From: Acidobacteriota bacterium
Lineage (GTDB): Bacteria; Acidobacteriota; UBA6911
Reading direction: 5' to 3'
NCBI GenBank assembly: GCA_012719455.1
Contig: JAAYAJ010000054.1
Span: 1 to 35,449, forward strand
Length of the DNA: 35,449 nt
How positions within the stretch are numbered: position 1 is the first letter of the stretch; every line of letters begins with the position of its first letter. The notes beneath the pieces were generated by a model. That model was given only the letters and a program-made list of their open reading frames with translations, did not search any database and was not told where the DNA came from. A program made the position numbers and the translations under genes. Below are positions 24,424 through 31,795 of this stretch, one piece after another.

Positions 24424-25278
24424 CTACTGCATCAATCCCTTGGCTTTCAGCATCGGGACGGGATCGATGAAGTGCCGTTTCAGCCACTTCCCGGTGTCCG
24501 GGTGTCCCATGGCCAGCCCCATCAGCTCGGTGTAATAGAGCACGGGGATGCCGATCTTCCTGCCGAGGTCCTTCTCGATGTCCTCCTGGCGGGTGTCCAG
24601 GTTCATCTGGCACATGGAACAGCCGGCAACCACGCAGTCGGCCCCGGTCTTGGCGGCCTCGGTCAGGATCTTGCCGGTCAGTCTCTTGAAGATGTCCAGG
24701 CGTGTGAACATCAGGCTGGCGCCGCAGCAGTCGGTCTTGTAGGACCACTGCAGGGCTTCGGCCCCCAGCGCCTTCACGAGCTCGTCCATGTGGGTGGGGT
24801 TTTCGTAATTCCTGATCCCCGTCAGGCGGGGGGGACGTACCGGGAGGCACCCGTAATAGCATACGGCCTTGAGCCCGGCCAGCGGCCGGACCATCTTCCT
24901 CTTCACCACTTCGATCACCGGCTTGCCGCACAGGTAGTCCATGGCAAAGTGTATGGCCACCTTCCCCTCGTAGGGGAAGCTGACCTTCCTGCCATGTTCC
25001 CTGACTTCGTACTCTGTTCCCTTGAAGCGGCTGTAACAGTTGGCGCAGGGGACCAGCAGGTCGCGATCGCTCCGCTCGGCGATGGCGAGGTTCCGGGCCG
25101 GCATTTCGATCGCCAGCTGTTCGTTCAGGGAGTGGGCGCTGGTGGCGCCGCAGCAGGTCCAGTCGTCCAGTTCGTGAAGCTTGATGTCAAGCCAGGTGGC
25201 GACGCCCCGGACCGATTCGTCGAACTCCTTGGAGGTACCGTGCAGCGAGCACCCGGGAAAATAGGAGAATTCCTTCAT
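24424..25278 (-). CDS. hdrB: Heterodisulfide-reductase-like subunit B
   Basis: A 284-residue protein with two complete cysteine-rich CCG domains. The first is C10-X31-C42-C43-G with C78-x-x-C81. The second is C140/C144-X39-C184-C185-G with C220-x-x-C223. In methanogen HdrB these motifs hold two noncubane [4Fe-4S] clusters that reduce the disulfide. In bacterial modules HdrB passes electrons to, or forms the docking site for, the partner enzyme, here most likely MetVF. Its ATG overlaps the hdrC stop (ATGA), so translation is coupled. It is soluble, with no signal peptide. Confidence 0.93.
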   Translation of the reverse strand: MKEFSYFPGCSLHGTSKEFDESVRGVATWLDIKLHELDDWTCCGATSAHSLNEQLAIEMPARNLAIAERSDRDLLVPCANCYSRFKGTEYEVREHGRKVSFPYEGKVAIHFAMDYLCGKPVIEVVKRKMVRPLAGLKAVCYYGCLPVRPPRLTGIRNYENPTHMDELVKALGAEALQWSYKTDCCGASLMFTRLDIFKRLTGKILTEAAKTGADCVVAGCSMCQMNLDTRQEDIEKDLGRKIGIPVLYYTELMGLAMGHPDTGKWLKRHFIDPVPMLKAKGLMQ

Positions 25279-25832
25279 CGCGCCCCCCCTTTCCCCACTT
25301 CTTTAAAGAGATTGCGGAATTCGGCCCCCCCTTTGAACCCCGGGAAAATCCCCATTCTCCCCCTCAGAAACGCCTTAAGCCCCCATCCCATAAATCCGCC
25401 CAAGCCTCCGCTCATCAGTTCGTATAGTGCAAACCCCGGTTCCCACGTGCGTCCCGTGTATTTCGTGAGGCTCAGGAAGAACCTGTGAAACAGGGAAATG
25501 TTCTTGTCTCCGCTCTTCGCGCCCGTCCGGTGCGCGATGGCGCGCAGGTTGTCCATTACCTTGGCGATGTCGATCTGGTTGGGGCAGCGGGTGCTACAGG
25601 TGTGGCAGGAGGCGCACAGCCATATCGTGTTGGAAGACAAGACCTTGTCCCGATGACCGTACTGAATGTGCCGGAACAGCTGGTTGGGCAGGATATCCAT
25701 GGTGAAGTTGAGGGGGCATCCTGCCGAGCATTTCTGGCACTGGTAGCAGTTCTGGATCTTCTCTCCACTTTCCTGGTAAATCTCTGAAAGCAGGGAGGTG
25801 TTGTTGTTCGGTGCCTGCCCGCGTGCGTCCAT
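25275..25832 (-). CDS. hdrC: Heterodisulfide-reductase-like subunit C
   Basis: A 185-residue protein with two [4Fe-4S] ferredoxin motifs: C29-YQ-C32-QK-C35-SAG-C39-P and C73-AS-C76-HT-C79-STR-C83-P. HdrC relays electrons from HdrA to HdrB. The C-terminal ~90 residues carry a semi-hydrophobic stretch (FALYELMSGGLGGFMGWGLK) that is not a clear membrane helix. It is the first gene of the hdrCBA-mvhD-metVF operon. ATG 25832 has GGAG seven bases upstream, and two direct repeats that could be an operator lie 25-53 bases upstream. Confidence 0.92.
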   Translation of the reverse strand: MDARGQAPNNNTSLLSEIYQESGEKIQNCYQCQKCSAGCPLNFTMDILPNQLFRHIQYGHRDKVLSSNTIWLCASCHTCSTRCPNQIDIAKVMDNLRAIAHRTGAKSGDKNISLFHRFFLSLTKYTGRTWEPGFALYELMSGGLGGFMGWGLKAFLRGRMGIFPGFKGGAEFRNLFKEVGKGGAR

Positions 25833-26155
25833 GTATTCACTCCAGTTCTTGGCTGGGGAGGATTTCCAGGTATAGTCGGAGGATTACGGGGAGGGCCGAT
25901 CCTGCCTGCCGCACGACCCGAATCCCGGTGTTGTCCTTGGCTCCACAACCCTCTGTCAGACATTACCTCAACTTGTAAAACTAGCACAGTATCGTGTTTC
26001 CGGAAAGGGCGAGATTGGCAAGCAATTTCAGTTCCTGGAAGGTCCTGGGGGCGAAAAAGAGCGGCCCAAAGAGCAGCGGGCCGCATGCGGCCCTTGGAGT
26101 TGGAGCTCCCGGGGACTATCCTGCATACTCCATAATGCGGGAAATCGAGGATTGA
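25833..26155. promoter_or_regulatory. Divergent control region between the hdr operon and typA
   Basis: No real reading frame is seen in these 323 bases. GGAGGATT occurs twice in the same orientation at 25857-25864 and 25878-25885, 21 bases apart (two helical turns), close to hdrC. At 26061-26093 one 7-mer occurs three times in alternating orientation (GCGGCCC, GGGCCGC, GCGGCCC), so two competing hairpins are possible; the latter pair forms a perfect 16-base palindrome at 26078-26093. A weak promoter for typA may be TTGGAG (26094-26099), 17 bases, TATCCT (26117-26122). I found no convincing hdrC promoter. Confidence 0.4.
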
Positions 26156-27949
26156 ATGAAAAGAGAAGACATTCGGAACATCGCCATCATCGCCCATGTC
26201 GATCATGGGAAAACCACCCTGGTGGACGCCATGCTCCGGCAGAGCGGCACTTTTCGCGACAACGAGCGGCTGACCGAAAGGGTCATGGACAACATGGACC
26301 TGGAGCGGGAGCGCGGGATCACGATCATGGCCAAGAACACGGCCATCCACTACGGGCCGGTCAAGATCAACATCGTGGACACTCCCGGGCACTCCGACTT
26401 CGGCGGAGAGGTCGAACGCGTGCTCAAGATGGTGGACGGGGTGATGCTCCTGGTGGACGCCTCGGAAGGGCCGCTGCCGCAGACGCGGTTCGTGCTCCGC
26501 AAGGCGCTCGAACAGAACCTCCCGGCGATCGTGATCATCAACAAGATCGACCGGTCCGACGCCCGCCCCCAGGAGGTGGTCAACGAGATCTACGACCTCT
26601 TCATCGACCTCGGCGCCGGGGAGGCGCAGATCGCCTTCCCCATCCTGTACGCGGTCGGCAAGCGCGGCGTCGCCAAGCGGAGCCCGGAAGACCCCTCGGA
26701 GGACCTGCGCCCCCTGTTCGAGCAGATCCTCGAGAGCATTCCCGCCCCCCGGGCGATCCATGAGGACCGGCTTCAGGTCCTGGTGACGATGCTCGACTAC
26801 AACGATTACATGGGGCGCATCGCCATCGGCAGGATCTTTTCCGGGAAAATAGCGGTCGGGGACACCGTTTCGGTCTGCAAGCTCGACGGCGCGATCGAAA
26901 AGACCCGGATCACCAAGCTCTTCAGCTTCGACGGGCTCAAGCAGCGGGCGGTCGAGTCCGCTTCCGCCGGGGACATCATCGCCCTGGCCGGGATCGAGGG
27001 GATCTATATCGGGGAGACGGTGGCGGACGCCGAGGATCCCGTCCGGCTTCCCCCCATTCGCGTGGACGAGCCGACCATCTCCATGGTCTTTCAGGCCAAT
27101 ACCTCCCCGCTTGCCGGCCGGGAGGGGAAATTCGTGACCTCGCGCCATATCCGGGCGCGCCTGGAGAAGGAGGCGCTGGGGAACGTGGCCATCCGGGTCA
27201 CGGACACGGACATGGTGGACAGCTTCAAGGTTTCCGGGCGGGGGGAACTGCAACTGGCCATCCTGATCGAGATGATGCGGCGCGAGGAATACGAGCTGCA
27301 GGTGTCCAAGCCCCAGGTGATCACCCGCACGGTCGACGGGGTCCTGATGGAGCCGATCGAACAGGTGGTCGTCGACTGCCCGGAGAATTTCATCGGAGTG
27401 GTCACCGAGGCGCTCGGGCGGCGCAAGGGGAAACTGTCTAAAATCGTGGATCACGGCGCCGGCCGGGTGCGGATGGATTTCGAAGTCCCCTCGCGCGGGC
27501 TGATCGGGTTTCGTTCCGATTTCCTGACCGATACCAAGGGGACCGGCCTGCTCAACTCCATGTTCCTGCGCTGGGGCCCCTGGATGGGGGAGATCGCCAA
27601 CCGGGTGAACGGGGCGCTGGTGGCGGACCGGGCGGGGCGGGCCACCGGCTACGCCCTGTACAACCTGCAGGAGCGGGGGGCGCTGTTCGTGCGCCCCGGG
27701 ACGGAGGTGTACGAGGGGATGATCATCGGAGAGAACGCCCGCACGGTCGACCTGGACGTCAACGTGACCAAGGAGAAGAAGCTGACCAACATGCGCGCGT
27801 CCACCGCCGACGAGGCGATCCGGCTGATCCCCTTCCGCGACCTCTCGCTCGAACAGGCGCTGGAGTTCATCAACGACGACGAGCTGGTCGAGATCACGCC
27901 GAAGAAGATCCGCCTGCGCAAGAAGGCTCTCTCCGTCCACGACCGGTAG
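26156..27949 (+). CDS. typA: Ribosome-associated GTPase TypA/BipA
   Basis: A 597-residue translational GTPase of standard length. G1 is AHVDHGKTT (residues 13-21), G2 lies in RERGITI, G3 is DTPGH, G4 is NKID. The effector-region signature [18 protein letters not shown] is typical of TypA and separates it from LepA and EF-G. Domains III, V and the unique C-terminal domain follow ([20 protein letters not shown], then [12 protein letters not shown]). BipA binds the 70S ribosome and helps 50S assembly and stress growth. GAGG lies six bases before ATG 26156. It is divergent from the hdr operon and stands alone; a palindromic repeat follows seven bases after the stop. Confidence 0.96.
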   Translation: MKREDIRNIAIIAHVDHGKTTLVDAMLRQSGTFRDNERLTERVMDNMDLERERGITIMAKNTAIHYGPVKINIVDTPGHSDFGGEVERVLKMVDGVMLLVDASEGPLPQTRFVLRKALEQNLPAIVIINKIDRSDARPQEVVNEIYDLFIDLGAGEAQIAFPILYAVGKRGVAKRSPEDPSEDLRPLFEQILESIPAPRAIHEDRLQVLVTMLDYNDYMGRIAIGRIFSGKIAVGDTVSVCKLDGAIEKTRITKLFSFDGLKQRAVESASAGDIIALAGIEGIYIGETVADAEDPVRLPPIRVDEPTISMVFQANTSPLAGREGKFVTSRHIRARLEKEALGNVAIRVTDTDMVDSFKVSGRGELQLAILIEMMRREEYELQVSKPQVITRTVDGVLMEPIEQVVVDCPENFIGVVTEALGRRKGKLSKIVDHGAGRVRMDFEVPSRGLIGFRSDFLTDTKGTGLLNSMFLRWGPWMGEIANRVNGALVADRAGRATGYALYNLQERGALFVRPGTEVYEGMIIGENARTVDLDVNVTKEKKLTNMRASTADEAIRLIPFRDLSLEQALEFINDDELVEITPKKIRLRKKALSVHDR

Positions 27950-27955
27950 GTAAGC

Positions 27956-28080
27956 GGGGACGTTCCACACGTTTCCCTTGTGCGGAGCGGCGCCGTCCCC
28001 CGGGCCCGAAACAGGCGGCCGGCAAAAACCTTTTTGCCGGATATCGTTGTGCGGAAAATGGGAAACATGTGGGACGTCCC
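27956..28080. repeat. Palindromic repeat, family B copy 1, about 125 bases
   Basis: The ends are 21-base inverted repeats with two mismatches: GGGACGTTCCACACGTTTCCC (21 bases, 27957-27977) begins GGGACGTTCC, and the right arm at 28060-28080 ends GTGGGACGTCCC. Inside is a perfect hairpin CCGGCAAAAA-CC-TTTTTGCCGG (28019-28040). GGTTTTTT follows the right arm. The element fills the typA-epimerase gap and carries no gene; it looks like a small non-autonomous mobile or REP-type element and could also end typA transcription. A single arm recurs at 30173-30194. Confidence 0.7.
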
Positions 28081-28108
28081 GGTTTTTTGTGCTATTAAGA
28101 AAGGAATT

Positions 28109-29080
28109 ATGAAGACGGCGCTGGTTTGTGGTGCGGGTGGGTTCATCGGGGGCCACCTGGTCGGAAGGCTGAAGCAGGAGGGCTACCGGGTCCGGGGAGT
28201 GGACCTTAAATACCCGGAGTTCCGCCGCAGCCCGGCCGATGATTTCGTCATCGGCGATCTCCGCGACCCGGCGCTGTGCCGGGAAATCCTGGACCGTCCC
28301 TACGACGAGGTCTATCAGCTGGCGGCCGATATGGGGGGCGCCGGTTATGTTTTCTCCGGCGCGCACGATGCGGACATCATGAGCCACTCGGCCGCCATCA
28401 ACCTGAACGTGCTCCACGGCTGCCGGAAGGCCGGGGTCGGGAAGGTGTTCTATTCTTCCTCCGCCTGCGTCTACCCCGGGTACAACCAGCAGGACCCCTC
28501 CAGCCCCCTCTGCAGCGAGGATTCGGCCTATCCCGCCGATCCCGACAGCGAGTACGGATGGGAAAAGCTCTTCAGCGAGCGGCTCTACCTCGCCTTCCGG
28601 CGCAATCACGGCCTGGATGTCAGGATCGCCCGCTTCCACAATATCTTCGGGACCGAGGGAGCATGGACCGGCGGCCGGGAAAAGGCGCCCGCGGCCATCT
28701 GTCGCAAGGTGGCCGAGGCGGAAGATCGCGGCTGGATAGAAATCTGGGGGGACGGTCGCCAGACGCGGTCGTTCCTGTATATCGACGAGTGCCTGGAAGG
28801 GGTGCGGAGGCTCATGGATTCCGACCTGTTCGAGCCGGTCAACATCGGTTCCGAAGAGATGGTGACCATTAACGGGCTGGCGGAAATGGTGATCGGCATA
28901 TCGGGCAAGAGGTTGTCTCTCCGCCATATCGAAGGCCCTCTCGGGGTGCGCGGCAGGAATTCCGACAACACCCTCATCAGGGCGAAACTGGGTTGGGCCC
29001 CGTCAGCCCCCCTGATCGACGGGCTCAGGAGTCTGTACCCATGGATACGGCGACAGGTCGAAGGAGGGGGCGGGGCCTGA
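28109..29080 (+). CDS. NAD-dependent nucleotide-sugar epimerase, GDP-mannose 3,5-epimerase-like
   Basis: A 323-residue extended short-chain dehydrogenase. The Rossmann loop GAGGFIGGHL is at residues 7-16. The catalytic Tyr-x-x-x-Lys appears as YGWEK. The stretch ADMGGAGYVFSGAHDADIM and FYSSSACVYPGYNQ resemble GDP-mannose 3,5-epimerase, which makes GDP-L-galactose or GDP-L-gulose from GDP-mannose. A related C3/C5 epimerase on another GDP-sugar is possible. I chose ATG 28109, which has AAGGA upstream and puts the Rossmann fold at residue 1; a longer frame upstream runs back through the palindromic repeat. It overlaps the next gene by 40 bases, so the two are probably expressed together for surface-glycan synthesis. 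Confidence 0.83.
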   Translation: MKTALVCGAGGFIGGHLVGRLKQEGYRVRGVDLKYPEFRRSPADDFVIGDLRDPALCREILDRPYDEVYQLAADMGGAGYVFSGAHDADIMSHSAAINLNVLHGCRKAGVGKVFYSSSACVYPGYNQQDPSSPLCSEDSAYPADPDSEYGWEKLFSERLYLAFRRNHGLDVRIARFHNIFGTEGAWTGGREKAPAAICRKVAEAEDRGWIEIWGDGRQTRSFLYIDECLEGVRRLMDSDLFEPVNIGSEEMVTINGLAEMVIGISGKRLSLRHIEGPLGVRGRNSDNTLIRAKLGWAPSAPLIDGLRSLYPWIRRQVEGGGGA

Positions 29081-29988
29081 TCATCGTGCGTTTGCGCGGC
29101 GGATTGGGCAACCAGTTGTTCCAGTACGCGCTGGGGCGCCACCTCTCCATCATCCACGACAGGCCGCTCCTGCTGGATACGAGCGAATACGGCGCCACCA
29201 GGCCCGATCCGAAGCGGGGGATCCGGGTCTACGGGCTGCATCACTTCATGATCCGGGCCGAGGTCGCCGGGCCTGACGAGACGGAGCCCTTCCGGTGCTA
29301 TTACCGGCAGGACCTCCTCTCCCGGGTCCTGCGCCGCGCGGGAGGCGTGGGGTTTCTCTTCGGTCACACCTACCACTACAGGACTTTCCGGCAGGCGCAT
29401 ATTTTTTACCCCCGCGTCCTGTCGGGGCGGCCCCGGAGGGTGTGGTACCTGGACGGCTACTGGCAGGCGGAGCGGTACTTCGCGCCCATCGAGACCATCC
29501 TGCGCGAGGAATTAGTCCTCAGGGAGCCTCCCAACGATTACAACCGGCGGATGCTGGAGCTGATCGGTGCGGCGGAATCGGTCTGTGTTCATGTCCGGCA
29601 CGGGGACAACGCCAACCAGGCCGCGGCGCAGCACGGCATCCTGCCGCCGGACTATTACCGCAAGGCGGTCGAAGACCTGGTGCGGGCCGTGCCGAACCCC
29701 CGCTTCTTCGTTTTTTCCGACGACCCTGAATGGGCCAGGGAAAACGTGCGCCCGGGCGGCGACCCCGTCTATGTCGACGGCAACGACGACGAGAGGAACT
29801 ACGAAGACCTGAGGCTCATGGGAAGCTGCCGGCACCACATCACGGCCAACAGCACCTTCAGCTGGTGGGGGGCGTGGCTCGGGAGAAGGGCGGGACAGCG
29901 GGTGTACGCTCCCGGCCGCTATTTCATGCACCTGGATGTCCCGAACGGCGACTACTACCCCAAGTCGTGGAACATCATCGATGTCTAG
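29041..29988 (+). CDS. GT11-family glycosyltransferase (alpha-1,2-fucosyltransferase-like)
   Basis: A 315-residue cytoplasmic glycosyltransferase. GT11 motifs are clear: VRLRGGLGNQLFQYALGRHL at the N-terminus, VCVHVRHGDN (the HxRxGD-like donor-binding motif) and a late NSTFSWWGAWL. GT11 enzymes transfer L-fucose from GDP-fucose to galactose. Because the overlapping upstream gene may make GDP-L-galactose, the donor here may be GDP-L-galactose instead; this is inference. ATG 29041 has AGGAG nine bases upstream. The core of the family starts at residue 14, so a short extension is included. There is no signal peptide or membrane segment. Confidence 0.87.
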   Translation: MDTATGRRRGRGLIIVRLRGGLGNQLFQYALGRHLSIIHDRPLLLDTSEYGATRPDPKRGIRVYGLHHFMIRAEVAGPDETEPFRCYYRQDLLSRVLRRAGGVGFLFGHTYHYRTFRQAHIFYPRVLSGRPRRVWYLDGYWQAERYFAPIETILREELVLREPPNDYNRRMLELIGAAESVCVHVRHGDNANQAAAQHGILPPDYYRKAVEDLVRAVPNPRFFVFSDDPEWARENVRPGGDPVYVDGNDDERNYEDLRLMGSCRHHITANSTFSWWGAWLGRRAGQRVYAPGRYFMHLDVPNGDYYPKSWNIIDV

Positions 29989-30090
29989 CCGGACACGGAA
30001 GCATCTCTGTTAGGAACCCCGCCCCGTACGGCCCATGGCTTCCACATTATACCCTGCTTCTAATACGCTCCCTCCTGCCATGTGGGTGAT

Positions 30091-30108
30091 GGCGGGGCGA
30101 CTCCCGCC
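30091..30108. repeat. GC hairpin in the convergent GT11/hydrolase gap
   Basis: GGCGGG-GCGACT-CCCGCC, six perfect pairs, in the 190-base gap between convergent genes. It is followed by another GC stretch (CCCGTAGCGGGGCG) that could pair with it in other ways. It has no T-run. It may be a terminator-like or dispersed repeat sequence; a genome-wide copy count would tell. Confidence 0.35.
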
Positions 30109-30172
30109 CGTAGCGGGGCGTTGCACCTTCCCGTGGGCTGGGTGGAGAGGTGTGTCTCCAGCTTCATAAAAT

Positions 30173-30194
30173 GGGAAACTAGTGGGACGTCCCC
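30173..30194. repeat. Palindromic repeat, family B single arm, overlapping a gene end
   Basis: GGGAAACTAGTGGGACGTCC followed by CC differs at two or three positions from the right arm of the element at 27956-28080, and both are preceded by AAAAT. No matching left arm is visible nearby. On the reverse strand it supplies the last codons (G-T-S-H) and TAG stop of the alpha/beta hydrolase. Confidence 0.6.
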
Positions 30195-30670
30195 AATAAA
30201 GTGTCCCAGTCGTAGGTGGTGAAGGTGGCGGAGAGGCGGTGGTCGTCGTCGACGACGTGCAGTTGGAGGTCGGTGAAGAGGCGGCGGGCGATGGGGCGGA
30301 TGGCATCGAGGGGGACCACGTCGTCGCTCCTGCCGTGAAAGATCGTTACGGGCATGCCCAGCGTCCGGTCCCGGCAGGGCTCGAGCGGATCCAGGTGGAG
30401 GGCGGGGGCCAGAAGGACGAGGCGCGCGACCCGGTCTTCGTGCCGGCAGGCGTAGACGGCGGCCATCAGCCCGCCGTAGCTCGAGCCGACGAGGACCAGG
30501 GGGTGCCGCCCCTCGAGCAGCCGCTCGAGCTTGTCCATCCTTTGCTCGAAGGGGCCCGGGAAATCCTCGACGATCATGCCGGGGTAGCGGGCGCGGAAAA
30601 AGCTTCCCTTGCTTCCCCGGCTGGAGCTTTCCAGGCCATGAATGAAGACGCGCACCGGATCGTTCGCCAT
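30179..30670 (-). CDS. Small alpha/beta hydrolase, YqiA-like esterase
   Basis: A 163-residue alpha/beta hydrolase of the minimal type. VFIHGLESSSRGSKG is the oxyanion-hole strand. The nucleophile elbow is GSSYGG (Ser near residue 68). The acid is in HGRSDDVVP and the His in DDDHRLSATF. It resembles YqiA/UPF0227 short esterases; substrate is unknown. ATG 30670 begins the family-like N-terminus MANDPVRVFIHG; the upstream extension to 30742 is not conserved-looking. The last residues and the stop codon lie in the family B palindromic repeat, so the original C-terminus is probably lost or altered. Confidence 0.8.
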   Translation of the reverse strand: MANDPVRVFIHGLESSSRGSKGSFFRARYPGMIVEDFPGPFEQRMDKLERLLEGRHPLVLVGSSYGGLMAAVYACRHEDRVARLVLLAPALHLDPLEPCRDRTLGMPVTIFHGRSDDVVPLDAIRPIARRLFTDLQLHVVDDDHRLSATFTTYDWDTLLGTSH

Positions 30671-30765
30671 GCTCCCTATATACCATAATTTTATCGGGCC
30701 CGGGCCGGTTTCGGTGTATGCTGGCCGGAACGGTTCGAACAACCTATGGTAGATCGGGGGGACGT

Positions 30766-31683
30766 ATGCGTGCGATGGAGGCGAGGATCGGAGGTCACAC
30801 GGGACGCCGGGGCATGGCGCCGGCCTTTTGCCTGGCGCTGGTTCTGCTGGGAACCTCGTTGGCAGGGCGCGCGGCGGCGAAGAATTTCCTCTGGGAGGTG
30901 AAATCGGACCAGGCGACGGTCTACCTGTTCGGGTCGATCCATTACGCGAAGGCCGACATGTACCCGCTCGACGCCGCGATCGAGGACGCCTTCGCCCGTT
31001 CGCCCAGCCTGGTGCTCGAGATCAACCCGCTCGAGATCGACCAGGCCGGGCTCGCGCAGCAGATCCTGGCCGAGGGGATGTACACGGGGAACCGGACGAT
31101 CAAGGACGATCTCAGCCCGGAAGTGTTCGCCATGCTCGAGGAGTACGCGCGCGGCGCCGGCCTCCCCGTCGAGGCGTTCCTCGGCATGAAGCCCGCGCTG
31201 CTCACGCTCACCCTCTCGTCGTTCGAATTCACGCGGCAGGGGTACGACCCCCTGCAGGGGATTGACGTCTACTTCGCCCGCAAGGCGGCGGAATCCAAGT
31301 CGATCATCGAGCTGGAAACGGTCAGGGAGCAGCTGGACATGCTGCTCGGCCTCCCCGACGCCAGCCTGCTGCTGATGTACACCATCCGGGACCTGGACAA
31401 GACCGGGGAGCAGATCGGCGAGCTCGTGAGGCTATGGAAGGCGGGGGACGCCGACGGGATGAACGAAGTCGTCATCGAGGAGAGCCTCAGGGAGGAGCCG
31501 CGGGTCGCCCCGATACTGGAGAAGATCCTTTTCGAGCGGAACGTCACCATGGCTGAGAAGATCAAGGAGTACCTCTCTTCCGGCTGGAGCTGCTTCGTTG
31601 TCGTGGGCGCCGCCCATTTCGTCGGCGACCGCGGTATCGTGAGGCTGCTCGAAAAGGAGGGCTACCAGGTCCGGCAGCTCTAA
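30766..31683 (+). CDS. TraB/GumN-like secreted protein
   Basis: A 305-residue protein with an N-terminal signal (basic start, then APAFCLALVLLGTSLAG, cut near AAA-KN). The TraB/GumN family pattern is complete: FLWEVKSDQATVYLFGSIHY at the mature N-terminus, a conserved Glu in LVLEINP, a second in IELETVREQL, and the C-terminal FVVVGAAHFVGDRGIVRLLE. The GxxH and GAAH motifs are believed to form a metal-dependent hydrolase or protease active site related to Tiki proteins. The bacterial role is not established. ATG 30766 has GGGGGGA just upstream. It diverges from the hydrolase gene. Confidence 0.87.
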   Translation: MRAMEARIGGHTGRRGMAPAFCLALVLLGTSLAGRAAAKNFLWEVKSDQATVYLFGSIHYAKADMYPLDAAIEDAFARSPSLVLEINPLEIDQAGLAQQILAEGMYTGNRTIKDDLSPEVFAMLEEYARGAGLPVEAFLGMKPALLTLTLSSFEFTRQGYDPLQGIDVYFARKAAESKSIIELETVREQLDMLLGLPDASLLLMYTIRDLDKTGEQIGELVRLWKAGDADGMNEVVIEESLREEPRVAPILEKILFERNVTMAEKIKEYLSSGWSCFVVVGAAHFVGDRGIVRLLEKEGYQVRQL

Positions 31684-31728
31684 TCCTGCCGTGGCACAGC
31701 GGGCGCCTTGCGTGTCAGGGATCTTCCC

Positions 31729-31745
31729 GGGCCGGACTCCGGCCC
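31729..31745 (+). terminator. Possible terminator hairpin after the TraB-like gene
   Basis: GGGCCGG-ACT-CCGGCCC is a perfect seven-pair hairpin 45 bases after the TraB-like stop and before the convergent squalene-hopene cyclase stop. The T-rich stretch (TCTTTAATT) only begins ten bases later, so this is a weak intrinsic terminator at best. Confidence 0.35.
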
Positions 31746-31795
31746 CCCGCGCCATCTTTAATTAACGCAAAGGGGCCGGGCAAGTATTTTGGGCC

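Noticed and set aside
20253..24470. Very long open frames on the + strand opposite hdrA (about 555 and 809 residues)
   Set aside because: They are antisense shadows of a GC-rich gene: low-complexity Gly/Asp/Val/His-rich translations, no domains, and the opposite strand encodes a full set of HdrA motifs.
28019..28040. Perfect hairpin after typA as an intrinsic terminator
   Set aside because: The T-run is inside the stem and none follows the hairpin; it is better explained as the core of the family B repeat element.
25556..28927. A 1123-residue reverse-strand frame across typA and the epimerase
   Set aside because: It is antisense to typA and the epimerase, which have clear motifs, and its composition is that of a shadow frame.
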